Of a stretch of DNA of 64,000 bases, positions 49,398-57,302 are shown one piece after another. Position numbers and translations under genes: made by a program. The stretch covers positions 611,425 through 675,424 of the forward strand of contig NZ_MTQF01000003.1 in NCBI RefSeq assembly GCF_001975985.1, written 5' to 3'. The first letter of the stretch is position 1; every line of letters starts with the position of its first letter. The notes below the pieces were generated by a model. That model ran no database searches and had not been told where the DNA came from. It saw only the letters and a program-made list of their open reading frames with translations. Source of the stretch: [Flexibacter] sp. ATCC 35103. Its GTDB lineage: Bacteria; Bacteroidota; Bacteroidia; Flavobacteriales; Flavobacteriaceae.

Positions 49398-50270
49398 ATG
49401 AGTAAAACAGCATTATCGCCTATAATTTCGGGCACTATGAATTGGGGAGTTTGGGATAAAAACCTTACAACTAAAGAAATGGAAAACCTGATACAACTTT
49501 GTATCGAAAACAAAATTACCACTTTTGATCACGCAGACATTTACGGATCTTATACCACAGAAGCAGATTTTGGAAAAGCATTTCACAACAGTAAAATCTC
49601 ACGCGAGAAATTACAATTAATAACCAAATGCGGAATTCAGATGATTGCTGAAAGCCGACAAAATAAAATAAAACATTACGATTATTCTAAAGATTATATT
49701 ATTTGGTCTCTTGAAGAGTCATTAAAAAAGTTGAAAACTGATTATGTTGATGTTTTTTTATTGCATAGACCTAGTCCGTTAATGCAAGCGGATGAAATTG
49801 CAGAAGCTGTTGAAAAATTGAAAGCAGAAGGGAAAATTATTGATTTTGGACTTTCGAATTTCACGAGTTCTCAAACCGAATTGATTCGTCAGAAAACTGA
49901 AGTAAGCTATAATCAGGTGCAATTTTCGGCAACGAATTATGAACCAATGGTTGACGGAAGTTTTGATTATATGCAAACACACAGTATTCGTCCATTATCA
50001 TGGAATCCGCTTGGGACTGTTTTTAGGGAAGACACCAAAAAAACACGTCGTTTGAAGAAATTACTTTCTGATCTGGTTCAAAAATATGGTTTTGGTTCGG
50101 ATACACTTTTGTTGGCCTGGATTTTAAAACATCCGTCAGGAGTGATTCCAATTGCAGGAACCGTAAATATTGCCAGAATTCAAGCGCTGATGAAAGCTGT
50201 TGAATTAGAAATGGACAAAGAAGACTGGTTTGCTATCTGGACAGAAAGTATGGGAGATGATGTTGCTTAA
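49398..50270 (+). CDS. Aldo/keto reductase
   Basis: A 290-residue NAD(P)H-dependent (alpha/beta)8 oxidoreductase. The catalytic tetrad is visible in TFDHADIYGSY (D, Y), LITKCGIQ (K) and FLLHRPSP (H). The general layout resembles YdhF of E. coli. The substrate is unknown. Its nearest same-strand neighbour, an SDR, is 195 bp away across a large inverted repeat, so co-regulation is uncertain. Confidence 0.94.
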   Translation: MSKTALSPIISGTMNWGVWDKNLTTKEMENLIQLCIENKITTFDHADIYGSYTTEADFGKAFHNSKISREKLQLITKCGIQMIAESRQNKIKHYDYSKDYIIWSLEESLKKLKTDYVDVFLLHRPSPLMQADEIAEAVEKLKAEGKIIDFGLSNFTSSQTELIRQKTEVSYNQVQFSATNYEPMVDGSFDYMQTHSIRPLSWNPLGTVFREDTKKTRRLKKLLSDLVQKYGFGSDTLLLAWILKHPSGVIPIAGTVNIARIQALMKAVELEMDKEDWFAIWTESMGDDVA

Positions 50271-50324
50271 AATAGTTTACAGTCTCAGTTTTAAGTGTTC
50301 AGTAATAGGATGAAAAAATATTTA

Positions 50325-50441
50325 CTACAGATTAAAATGATTTTTTTATCTCGTATCTGCTAAATCTGCGAGAGTAATTTTTCACGCAGATTTAGCAGAT
50401 CCAGCGGATTTTTAATCAGTGAAAATCATTTTAATCTGTGG
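50325..50441. repeat. Nested inverted-repeat element
   Basis: Outer arms CTACAGATTAAAATGATTTT (50325-50344) and AAAATCATTTTAATCTGTGG (50422-50441); inner arms ATCTGCTAAATCTGCG (50355-50370) and CGCAGATTTAGCAGAT (50385-50400) are exact. The whole forms one long cruciform-like structure. Relatives occur at 17281-17342. Confidence 0.7.
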
Positions 50442-50465
50442 CAAAATAAAAAAAAAATATTTAAA

Positions 50466-51218
50466 ATGAAAAAAACAGTTTTAATTACTGGAGCCACAAG
50501 CGGAATTGGAAAAGCAACCGCACAAATAATGGCTAAAAATAACTATAAAATTATCCTTTGCGGAAGACGTATCGATCGTTTAGCTGAACTTGAAAAAGAA
50601 CTTTCGGCTTATACCGAAGTATATTCTTTATCATTTGATGTTCGCGATAAAAATGAAGTTCTTGAAAAAATAAATTCTCTTCCGGATACATTTTCAGATA
50701 TTGATGTTTTGATTAATAATGCAGGAAATGCACATGGTTTAGATCCTATTCAAACTGGAGATCTGGACGATTGGGATGCTATGATCGATATTAATGTAAA
50801 GGGACTTTTGTATGTTTCGAAAGCAGTAATTCCGAAAATGACAGCCAAAAATTCCGGTCATATTATTAATATTGGATCAACTGCTGCCAAAGAAGTTTAC
50901 CCAAACGGAAATGTATATTGCGGAACAAAACACGCTGTTGATGCAATTACAGCAGGAATGAGAATTGACCTGAATCCGTTTAGCATTCGAGTAGGAGCAA
51001 TTCATCCGGGAATGGTAGCAACAGAATTCAGCGAAGTACGTTTTAAAGGTGATACCGAAAGAGCTTCGAATGTTTACAAAGGTTTTGATCCTTTGCAGGC
51101 AGAAGATATTGCTGATATTATTCATTTTGTGGTTTCAAGACCGTATCATGTAAACATTGCCGATTTAGTGGTGATGAGCACCGCGCAGGCATCATCCACG
51201 ATAGTCAAAAGGGACTAA
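50466..51218 (+). CDS. SDR family oxidoreductase (YdfG-like)
   Basis: A 250-residue classic SDR: GATSGIGKATA (9-19), NNAGNAHGLD (84-93), catalytic S138 in NIGSTAA and YCGTK (Y151, K155). FDVRDKNEVLEKINSL and the C-terminal HPGMVATEFSEVRFKGD resemble YdfG-type 3-hydroxy-acid (serine/L-allo-threonine) dehydrogenases. NADP preference is likely from the basic CGRRIDRL (32-39) after the second strand. Confidence 0.95.
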   Translation: MKKTVLITGATSGIGKATAQIMAKNNYKIILCGRRIDRLAELEKELSAYTEVYSLSFDVRDKNEVLEKINSLPDTFSDIDVLINNAGNAHGLDPIQTGDLDDWDAMIDINVKGLLYVSKAVIPKMTAKNSGHIINIGSTAAKEVYPNGNVYCGTKHAVDAITAGMRIDLNPFSIRVGAIHPGMVATEFSEVRFKGDTERASNVYKGFDPLQAEDIADIIHFVVSRPYHVNIADLVVMSTAQASSTIVKRD

Positions 51219-51224
51219 CTTAGA

Positions 51225-51338
51225 TTTTAGACTTCTTAGATTTGAAGTTTATGTAATCCAATTAATCTAAGAAGTTAAAGATTCAAAAGTTCGATAGTCG
51301 AAGAAGTCTAAAATTCTAACAATCTAAGAAGTCTAAAA
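51225..51338. repeat. TTTTAGACTTCTTAGATT inverted repeat
   Basis: The 18-bp arms 51225-51242 and 51321-51338 are exact reverse complements, with additional CTAAGAAGT copies between. Dispersed flavobacterial repeat ending 2 bp before the next start codon, where its hairpin could affect translation. Confidence 0.65.
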
Positions 51339-51340
51339 AA

Positions 51341-52492
51341 ATGATTAACAAGCGCCTTTTGATAAAAAATCTACTAGCTCACAATGACGAGAGCAGTTTT
51401 TATGATAAAAAAAGGCAATTGAATTTGCATTCCAGAGAAGGAAAAGGAAAGTTTCTAAAGCATATTTGTGCCTTATCTAATTCAAACCCAACCAATAATT
51501 CTTATATCGTTGTAGGAGTTGAAGATCAGGATAACGAAATTGTAGGTGATGATTTTTTTGACGATAGCCGAATTCAGAATCTTGTAAATGCATTTTTAGA
51601 AAATCCTCCTAAGATTCAATATGAGAATGTGCCTTTTCCAAATCTTCCAAAAGATAAAGTGATTGGTTTGGTTACGATAAAACCTAAAAGTAAAATCTCG
51701 TATTTTAAAAAAGGAATTCATACTATAGTAGCGAATAGTGTTTTTATTAGGCGTGGCAGTAATTCGGTTCCTGTTGAAGGTGAAATTGAAAAGAATTACC
51801 AAAATACCGAAACCGTAATTGGAATCGAAAATAGTTCCCGAAATAGTATTCAATATACACTTGACGGCGTTATTGATTTCATGAATTTCAGACACAAAGA
51901 CATGGCGCCTAAATATCATGTTTTTAAAGAATTATTTGTGATTTGCTGGGCGGGAGTTCCACATAAATCCCGTGATAAAACATTCTTGTCGCGAGTAGAT
52001 ATTGAATTGATAAACGAGCAGATTAAACTTTTTTATTCGGCTCAGGATGTGGTCACTATTGTTTTTGATGACGATACTTTTACAATAACCGAATATGTTC
52101 CGCTGGGATTAAATGACAAAACGAGTTATTATCCTTTAGAAAAGCAAACGATTCATTTTTTTGATAATGGTTATTACAAAATCGATCGCGAAATGCTTTT
52201 TCAGCCTCCGGAATTCAATCGCAAAATGTTATATCATATTTATAATGCAAATATGGCATTGCTTCAAAAATTGCAAAAAAGTATTGCTTTATCAGAACGT
52301 GAGTTAAAAGACCTGGAAAATCTTCCTTCTACTTTTATGATTTGTTATCTGAATGGTTTTGATGATGCCAAACAAAAACTTATTGATGCTAAATTACTTT
52401 TGAAGCCTTTCGGAAGCATTTATTTATCATTTAAAGAAGCGCTTAGAATTTTGAGAAAGATGAAGTACGATTTTCAGGAAGGAGCTAAATAG
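51341..52492 (+). CDS. AlbA_2/Schlafen-like N-terminal domain protein
   Basis: A 383-residue protein whose N-terminal ~140 residues look like an AlbA_2 (Schlafen AlbA) domain: SREGKGKFLKHICALSNSNP near 27-46, YIVVGVEDQDNEIVG at 55-69, and a NSVFIRRGSNSVPVE end near 132. The C-terminal half (about 180-380) is unrecognised and mainly helical. AlbA_2 domains occur in DNA/RNA-binding and defence-related proteins; this one stands alone next to an SDR gene. Confidence 0.78.
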   Translation: MINKRLLIKNLLAHNDESSFYDKKRQLNLHSREGKGKFLKHICALSNSNPTNNSYIVVGVEDQDNEIVGDDFFDDSRIQNLVNAFLENPPKIQYENVPFPNLPKDKVIGLVTIKPKSKISYFKKGIHTIVANSVFIRRGSNSVPVEGEIEKNYQNTETVIGIENSSRNSIQYTLDGVIDFMNFRHKDMAPKYHVFKELFVICWAGVPHKSRDKTFLSRVDIELINEQIKLFYSAQDVVTIVFDDDTFTITEYVPLGLNDKTSYYPLEKQTIHFFDNGYYKIDREMLFQPPEFNRKMLYHIYNANMALLQKLQKSIALSERELKDLENLPSTFMICYLNGFDDAKQKLIDAKLLLKPFGSIYLSFKEALRILRKMKYDFQEGAK

Positions 52493-52657
52493 AAGAACAA
52501 AGGAATAAAGGTTCAAAGCAACAAAGGCTTTCCGTAGAGACGCACAGCAGTGCGTCTAACTCAAGAGGTTTTTTTGCGTAGCCTTCCAGCTTCAGCTGGT
52601 TTTAGGATTTGTTCATTGGCTTTAGCCAAATTATTCTAGTTCATTCCTTGATAATAC
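52493..52657. repeat. Dispersed repeats between the AlbA-like and DUF3298 genes
   Basis: Contains GTAGAGACGCACAGCAGTGC-GTCT (52534-52557; relatives at 39094 and 39227), CCAGCTTCAGCTGG and TTGGCTTTAGCCAA palindromes. No gene or terminator recognised. Confidence 0.6.
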
Positions 52658-53401
52658 TTATTCATATTTTAAATATTTCTTCACTTTATCATAAGGAAAC
52701 AAAATCTCTTTTGGCCCATCAGCATATGAAGCTGCTTCATAGGAGTTGTAATATAAAAGCAAACCTTCAGTGGTGTAAAAAATATTCTGTGGTAACTGAA
52801 ATTTGTCATTTTCGAACATTAGCCCCGTTGCATTAATATTTGATTTTGTGGGAACCTTATATTTCTTCCTGAATTCTTTTTCGGCGAAAGCCTTAAACTC
52901 TTTTTCGTTTTTGAATATTTCATCTGTAAAAATCGTTTTTCCGGTTTTAGGATGAAATAATAAGGATCGAAAACCCTGATAGCCGTGAGCTCCGCCGGTA
53001 AAAGTATAATGATCGATTTTAATGTTAATAATCTGATCCGATTCAAATTCTACATTTCCTTTTATTTTTCCTTCCCAGCCAAAAGTTTCAGTTGGAAATT
53101 TTTTATGCATTTCTTCATAAGAAGTTATAAAAGATGTTGCTAAAGTTTTGTAATCATTTGCTTTTGATGGATCTTCTTCAAAATAAACAATATCCTTTAT
53201 AACCGAAAATACTTTTTTATTGATGCTGTCAGCCACAATAGGAATATTTTTTGCAATTGGAATGTCAATGGTGATTTTAGGACAATCTTTTTTGCAAGGA
53301 ATAGTAGATTCTTTTTCAAATGTCTCATTTTCAAATGAAAGCTCTTTGTTGCAACTTGTAAGCGTTAGAACAAAAAAGACTAAAAAAGTGTAATGTTTCA
53401 T
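52658..53401 (-). CDS. DUF3298/DUF4163-type lipoprotein
   Basis: A 247-residue lipoprotein (FFVLTLTSCNKE, Cys 17). The body has a DUF4163-like part (about 30-120) and a DUF3298 part with the hallmark YTFTGGAHGYQGFRS (about 132-146) and LFPYDKVKKYLK at the end. These resemble the RsiV-type extracytoplasmic domain, which can bind lysozyme-like ligands, but there is no sigma factor gene adjacent. Anchored in the envelope. Confidence 0.9.
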   Translation of the reverse strand: MKHYTFLVFFVLTLTSCNKELSFENETFEKESTIPCKKDCPKITIDIPIAKNIPIVADSINKKVFSVIKDIVYFEEDPSKANDYKTLATSFITSYEEMHKKFPTETFGWEGKIKGNVEFESDQIINIKIDHYTFTGGAHGYQGFRSLLFHPKTGKTIFTDEIFKNEKEFKAFAEKEFRKKYKVPTKSNINATGLMFENDKFQLPQNIFYTTEGLLLYYNSYEAASYADGPKEILFPYDKVKKYLKYE

Positions 53402-53423
53402 ATCAAAAAGTGTTAATTATATA

Positions 53424-53431
53424 CAAAGGTA
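53424..53431 (-). promoter_or_regulatory. -7 box for the DUF3298 lipoprotein gene
   Basis: Minus-strand TACCTTTG (53431 down to 53424), 22 bases upstream of the start. Confidence 0.5.
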
Positions 53432-53465
53432 AGAAGTTGTGTCAGGATTAAAATAAATTAAACGG

Positions 53466-53473
53466 TAAATTTG
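53466..53473 (+). promoter_or_regulatory. -7 box for the cystathionine gamma-synthase/lyase gene
   Basis: TAAATTTG on the plus strand, 33 bases before the ATG at 53507. The nearest TTG (53437-53439) gives a 26-bp spacer, longer than usual. Confidence 0.5.
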
Positions 53474-53506
53474 TACCACGTTTAAGCATTTAAAATTTGT
53501 AACTAT

Positions 53507-54649
53507 ATGAAATTCAATACTAAAGTAATACATGGCGGTCAGCATCATGATCCAAGTACAGGAGCTGTTATGCCTCCGGTATATCAAACTTCAACTTTTA
53601 TACAAACAAGTCCGGGGAAACCTTTAGCGGATTATGAGTATAGCAGAGCATCGAACCCAACTCGTACAGCTTTAGAAAATGCTTTGGCAAGTATAGAAAA
53701 CGGTACTCGGGGATTGGCTTTTTCATCAGGTTTAGCGGCTACAGATTGTATTTTGAGATCGTTTAAGGCTGGTGATGAAATTATTGCAATGGATGATTTA
53801 TACGGTGGAACATATAGAATGTTCTCTCGAATTTATAAAGATTCAGGAATTAAATTTCATTTTGTTGATATGACAGATATTGAAAAATTGAAATCATTAA
53901 TCAATGAAAACACAAAATTGATTTGGGTTGAAACACCAACAAATCCATTAATGAAATTAGCTGATATCGAGGAAATCGCAAAAATTACTAAAGCACATAA
54001 AATTTTATTTGCTGTTGATAATACTTTTGCAACACCATATTTACAAAAACCTCTTGATTTAGGAGCTGATATTGTTATGCATTCGGCTACAAAATATTTA
54101 GGAGGACATTCTGATGTTATTGCAGGAGCTTTGATAGTAAAAGATGAAGCTTTAGGAGAACAATTGCACTTTCAGCAATTTGCAACTGGTGCAACACTTG
54201 GACCAATGGATAGCTTTTTGGTTTTAAGAGGAATCAAAACGCTTTCTTTAAGAGTGCAAAGACATTGTGAAAACGGAGAAAAAGTGGTAGCGTTTTTAAG
54301 TAACCATCCAAAAATAAATACGGTTTATTATCCGGGACTAAAAAATCATCCGTATCATGAAATTGCTAAAAAGCAAATGAAAGCTTTTGGCGGAATGGTT
54401 TCTTTTACTTTTAAATCAGGTAAAAAAGAAGATTCTATTGCCTTTTTAGAGAAACTAAAAGTTTTTACCCTGGCAGAATCTTTAGGCGGAGTTGAATCAT
54501 TAGCCAATCATCCGGCTTTGATGACTCACGCATCAATTCCGGCAGATAAAAGAGCAGAAGTTGGTATTACAGATGATCTTGTTCGATTGAGCGTTGGTAT
54601 TGAAGATGCCGAAGATTTAATCGCAGATATAGAACAAGCTTTAGCATAA
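53507..54649 (+). CDS. Cystathionine gamma-synthase / gamma-lyase family PLP enzyme
   Basis: A 380-residue Cys/Met-metabolism PLP-dependent enzyme. The PLP lysine is K196 in HSATKYLGGHSDV, with D171 (AVDNTFATPYLQ) and SSGLAATDCILR near 73-84. These enzymes form or cleave cystathionine, or release H2S and methanethiol from sulphur amino acids. Sequence alone does not decide synthase from lyase; no other methionine genes are nearby. It has its own promoter and terminator. Confidence 0.94.
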   Translation: MKFNTKVIHGGQHHDPSTGAVMPPVYQTSTFIQTSPGKPLADYEYSRASNPTRTALENALASIENGTRGLAFSSGLAATDCILRSFKAGDEIIAMDDLYGGTYRMFSRIYKDSGIKFHFVDMTDIEKLKSLINENTKLIWVETPTNPLMKLADIEEIAKITKAHKILFAVDNTFATPYLQKPLDLGADIVMHSATKYLGGHSDVIAGALIVKDEALGEQLHFQQFATGATLGPMDSFLVLRGIKTLSLRVQRHCENGEKVVAFLSNHPKINTVYYPGLKNHPYHEIAKKQMKAFGGMVSFTFKSGKKEDSIAFLEKLKVFTLAESLGGVESLANHPALMTHASIPADKRAEVGITDDLVRLSVGIEDAEDLIADIEQALA

Positions 54650-54655
54650 AAACAG

Positions 54656-54687
54656 AAAACCCCAACTCGAAAGAATTGGGGTTTTTT
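54656..54687. terminator. Terminator of the PLP enzyme gene
   Basis: AAAACCCCAA and TTGGGGTTTT pair around a 10-nt loop, followed by a T-run; probably also serves the convergent outer-membrane protein gene on the minus strand. Confidence 0.82.
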
Positions 54688-54706
54688 ATTTGTTGTTTTT
54701 ATTGGC

Positions 54707-55501
54707 TTAAAATTCTAAGTAATAAATATATCCTACATTAAACCAAACTTGTGAATCGTTTGATTTGTTTTCTTTATAAATGTCTTTATTTGGATTTAAA
54801 CCATCAACCCAATCAGAATTATAACCCTGATAACGGGCTTCAAACATTAAATCGCTCATTGTAGTTAGTTTGTAGTGTACACCAACACCAACTGTTCCTG
54901 ATAAAACGATACCGCTTTCGCTTGAAAAGCCATATTGTCGACCGTCAGAAGGAACCAAGTATTTTGGGTACGTTGTTAAAGGAAGTCCTAACTGACCCAA
55001 TCTTGACTCTACTTTGGTATTGTAATAACTAACCTGGAATCCTACACTTATATACGGACTAAAGCTACCTATTGTGTTTTCGAAATCATGAATTTTCATA
55101 AAAGGAGAAAACTCTAACTGACCTCCAAGATTTAATAAAGTCGAAGTTCCGTGCATCCCTCTAAGGTGTTGTACAAGGTTTTTTCTTTTTTCTAATTCAA
55201 CCCATTCTCCAAAATGTTCTAATTTGGTCTGGTTGAAAGATAATTCAGATCTGACTTTGAAGTGTTCTGTAAAAAAACTTTCTCTGTTGTTATTCGCAGA
55301 AAAGTTTATGAAGTGAACAATTCCGACTCCAAATCCGTTGTTTCCAACATTCGTATCAAAATTATTTCTTTGACCATAGTCAGATTGAAAAGTTGAAGGA
55401 CCGAATATTATTCCTACTTCTTGAGCAAGATCAGATTGTGCAGTCGCTATTGTGGTAATGCCAAAATAGGCAAATAACGTTAGGATTATAGGTTTGAGCA
55501 T
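54707..55501 (-). CDS. Flavobacterial outer-membrane beta-barrel candidate (THC0290_0291-type)
   Basis: A 264-residue exported protein with a signal peptide (ITLFAYFGITTIATAQ) and a beta-strand-rich body ending in VWFNVGYIYYLEF, the aromatic C-terminus of an outer-membrane barrel. I recall conserved flavobacterial proteins of this kind near glutamate dehydrogenase but know no function. Its promoter (55525-55553) is a strong match. Confidence 0.75.
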   Translation of the reverse strand: MLKPIILTLFAYFGITTIATAQSDLAQEVGIIFGPSTFQSDYGQRNNFDTNVGNNGFGVGIVHFINFSANNNRESFFTEHFKVRSELSFNQTKLEHFGEWVELEKRKNLVQHLRGMHGTSTLLNLGGQLEFSPFMKIHDFENTIGSFSPYISVGFQVSYYNTKVESRLGQLGLPLTTYPKYLVPSDGRQYGFSSESGIVLSGTVGVGVHYKLTTMSDLMFEARYQGYNSDWVDGLNPNKDIYKENKSNDSQVWFNVGYIYYLEF

Positions 55502-55524
55502 GTTTTTGGGCTTTCAAATCATGG

Positions 55525-55553
55525 CAAATATATAAAAAACCTAGTCTAAACAA
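55525..55553 (-). promoter_or_regulatory. Promoter of the outer-membrane protein gene
   Basis: Minus strand TTG (55553-55551), 18-bp spacer, TATATTTG (55532 down to 55525): a good Bacteroidota promoter 24 bases before the ATG. Confidence 0.65.
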
Positions 55554-55727
55554 AATATAAAATACGTGTATTAAAAAATTAGTAACAAAAGACTTAATTT
55601 CTTGACTTTAAGTTAGGTGATTTGATGTAAAGTGAGAACTGTAAAATCGTATTTTAAGTAATGTTTAAAAATTACACAATTCTGTTTGAAAAACGAAAAA
55701 AAATAACAAACCATGATAGTTTTGTTT

Positions 55728-55775
55728 TAACTTTGCGTGTTATTACGAAAACGTTTTCTTAAAACGTATTTTCTT
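55728..55775 (+). promoter_or_regulatory. gdhA promoter with a tandem AAAACGT repeat
   Basis: TAACTTTG (55728-55735) fits the -7 box. Immediately after the expected start lies AAAACGTTTTCTT (55748-55760) followed by AAAACGTATTTTCTT (55761-55775), a 13-bp tandem; the first copy is inside the 12-bp palindrome GAAAACGTTTTC (55747-55758). This looks like an operator in an ~80-base leader. The rest of the 55502-55824 gap is AT-rich without a gene. Confidence 0.55.
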
Positions 55776-55824
55776 GTTTAAATAATTAAAGTTTATAAAC
55801 TATTATTGAATAATTTATTTAAAA

Positions 55825-57168
55825 ATGGAACAAAAAATAAATGAATTTATGGCTCTTGTTGAGTCTAAAAATCCAAACGAGCCAGAATTTCTTCAAGCCG
55901 TTAGAGAATTTGCAGAAACGGTAATTCCATTTATCGCTGATCGAAAAAAATATGATGGAAAAAATTTACTTCTAAGAATTGCTGAACCGGAGAGATCTAT
56001 AATTTTTAGAGTCCCTTGGGTTGATGATAAAGGTGAGATAATTGTAAACAGAGGTTTTAGAATTCAGATGAATTCAGCAATTGGACCATACAAAGGTGGA
56101 ATCAGATTTCATCATTCTGTAAATTTATCAGTTTTAAAATTTTTAGCTTTCGAACAAGTTTTTAAGAATAGTCTTACTACACTTCCAATGGGTGGTGGTA
56201 AAGGTGGTTCTGATTTTGACCCGGAAGGAAAATCTGACGGAGAAATTATGCGTTTCTGTCAATCGTTTATGACGGAATTGTGTCGTCATATTGGTCCTGA
56301 CTTAGACGTTCCTGCAGGAGATATTGGTGTTGGTGCAAGAGAAATTGGTTATTTATTTGGTCAATATAAAAGAATCAGAAACGAATTTACTGGTGTTTTA
56401 ACGGGTAAAGGTCTTGCTTACGGTGGTTCTTTAATACGTCCTGAGGCTACAGGATATGGAGTTGTTTATTTTACAGATCAAATGTTACGTACTATCGGAC
56501 ATGAAATTAAAGGTAAAAGAGTAGCAATTTCTGGTTTTGGAAATGTAGCTTGGGGAGTTGCTTTAAAAATAAATGAACTTGGAGGAAAAGTAGTTACTAT
56601 TTCTGGTCCTGACGGTTATATTCTTGATGAAGAAGGAATCTCTGGAGAGAAAATCGAACATATGGTCGAAATGAGAGCAACTGGAGACAACAGAGCTGAA
56701 GTTTATACTCATAAATATCCAAATGCTGTTTTCCACAAAGGAAAAAGCCCTTGGGAAGTAAAAGTTGATATTGCTATTCCATGCGCTACTCAAAATGAAT
56801 TAAATGGAGATGATGCTAAAAAATTAATTGATAATGGCGTTTTATGTGTAACTGAAGCTGCGAATATGCCTTCTACATTAGATGCTATTAAATTGTTTTT
56901 AGATAATAAAGTTCTTTTTGCTCCTGGTAAAGCTGCAAACGCAGGAGGAGTTGCTGCATCTGGATTAGAGATGACACAAAACTCAATTCGTTTAAACTGG
57001 ACTAGTGAAGAAGTTGATTTGAGATTAAAAGATATCATGGTTGGAATTCACAACCAATGTAAAAAATACGGTATGGGCGAAGATGGCTATGTAAACTACG
57101 TAAAAGGAGCTAACATTGCAGGATTTGTAAAAGTTGCCGATGCTATGCTTGCTCAGGGTGTAGTTTAA
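55825..57168 (+). CDS. gdhA: NADP-type glutamate dehydrogenase
   Basis: A 447-residue hexameric GDH that interconverts 2-oxoglutarate plus ammonia and glutamate. The catalytic lysine is K126 in LPMGGGKGGSDFDP, with GPYKGGIRFHHSVN (87-100) and DVPAGDIGVGAREIGYL after it; the Rossmann loop is SGFGNVAWG. The length and N-terminus match the bacterial biosynthetic NADP-dependent type. Single gene with a regulated-looking leader and its own terminator. Confidence 0.97.
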   Translation: MEQKINEFMALVESKNPNEPEFLQAVREFAETVIPFIADRKKYDGKNLLLRIAEPERSIIFRVPWVDDKGEIIVNRGFRIQMNSAIGPYKGGIRFHHSVNLSVLKFLAFEQVFKNSLTTLPMGGGKGGSDFDPEGKSDGEIMRFCQSFMTELCRHIGPDLDVPAGDIGVGAREIGYLFGQYKRIRNEFTGVLTGKGLAYGGSLIRPEATGYGVVYFTDQMLRTIGHEIKGKRVAISGFGNVAWGVALKINELGGKVVTISGPDGYILDEEGISGEKIEHMVEMRATGDNRAEVYTHKYPNAVFHKGKSPWEVKVDIAIPCATQNELNGDDAKKLIDNGVLCVTEAANMPSTLDAIKLFLDNKVLFAPGKAANAGGVAASGLEMTQNSIRLNWTSEEVDLRLKDIMVGIHNQCKKYGMGEDGYVNYVKGANIAGFVKVADAMLAQGVV

Positions 57169-57189
57169 GTTTTTAATTACAATTTTAAG

Positions 57190-57236
57190 ATGCCTTCATT
57201 TATCTTTTTGAAAAGATGTCTGAAGGCATTTTTTTA
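57190..57236 (+). terminator. Terminator of gdhA
   Basis: ATGCCTTCA (57190-57198) and TGAAGGCAT (57221-57229) with a nested ATCTTTTTGAAAAGAT stem, followed by T7. Confidence 0.8.
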
Positions 57237-57273
57237 TTTATGCAGAACAAAATTCAAATACTTTCGTTTGTAG

Positions 57274-57281
57274 TATATTTG
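57274..57281 (+). promoter_or_regulatory. -7 box of porZ
   Basis: TATATTTG, 21 bases before the ATG at 57303; supports that start over the longer frame beginning at 57216, inside the gdhA terminator. Confidence 0.6.
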
Positions 57282-57302
57282 TCTATCCGAATATATCAAA
57301 TA

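Noticed and set aside
55732..55752. Third NrtR-type palindrome in front of gdhA
   Set aside because: TTTGCGT is present but the right half does not match at the N7 spacing, and the sequence is explained by the -7 box plus the AAAACGT repeat.
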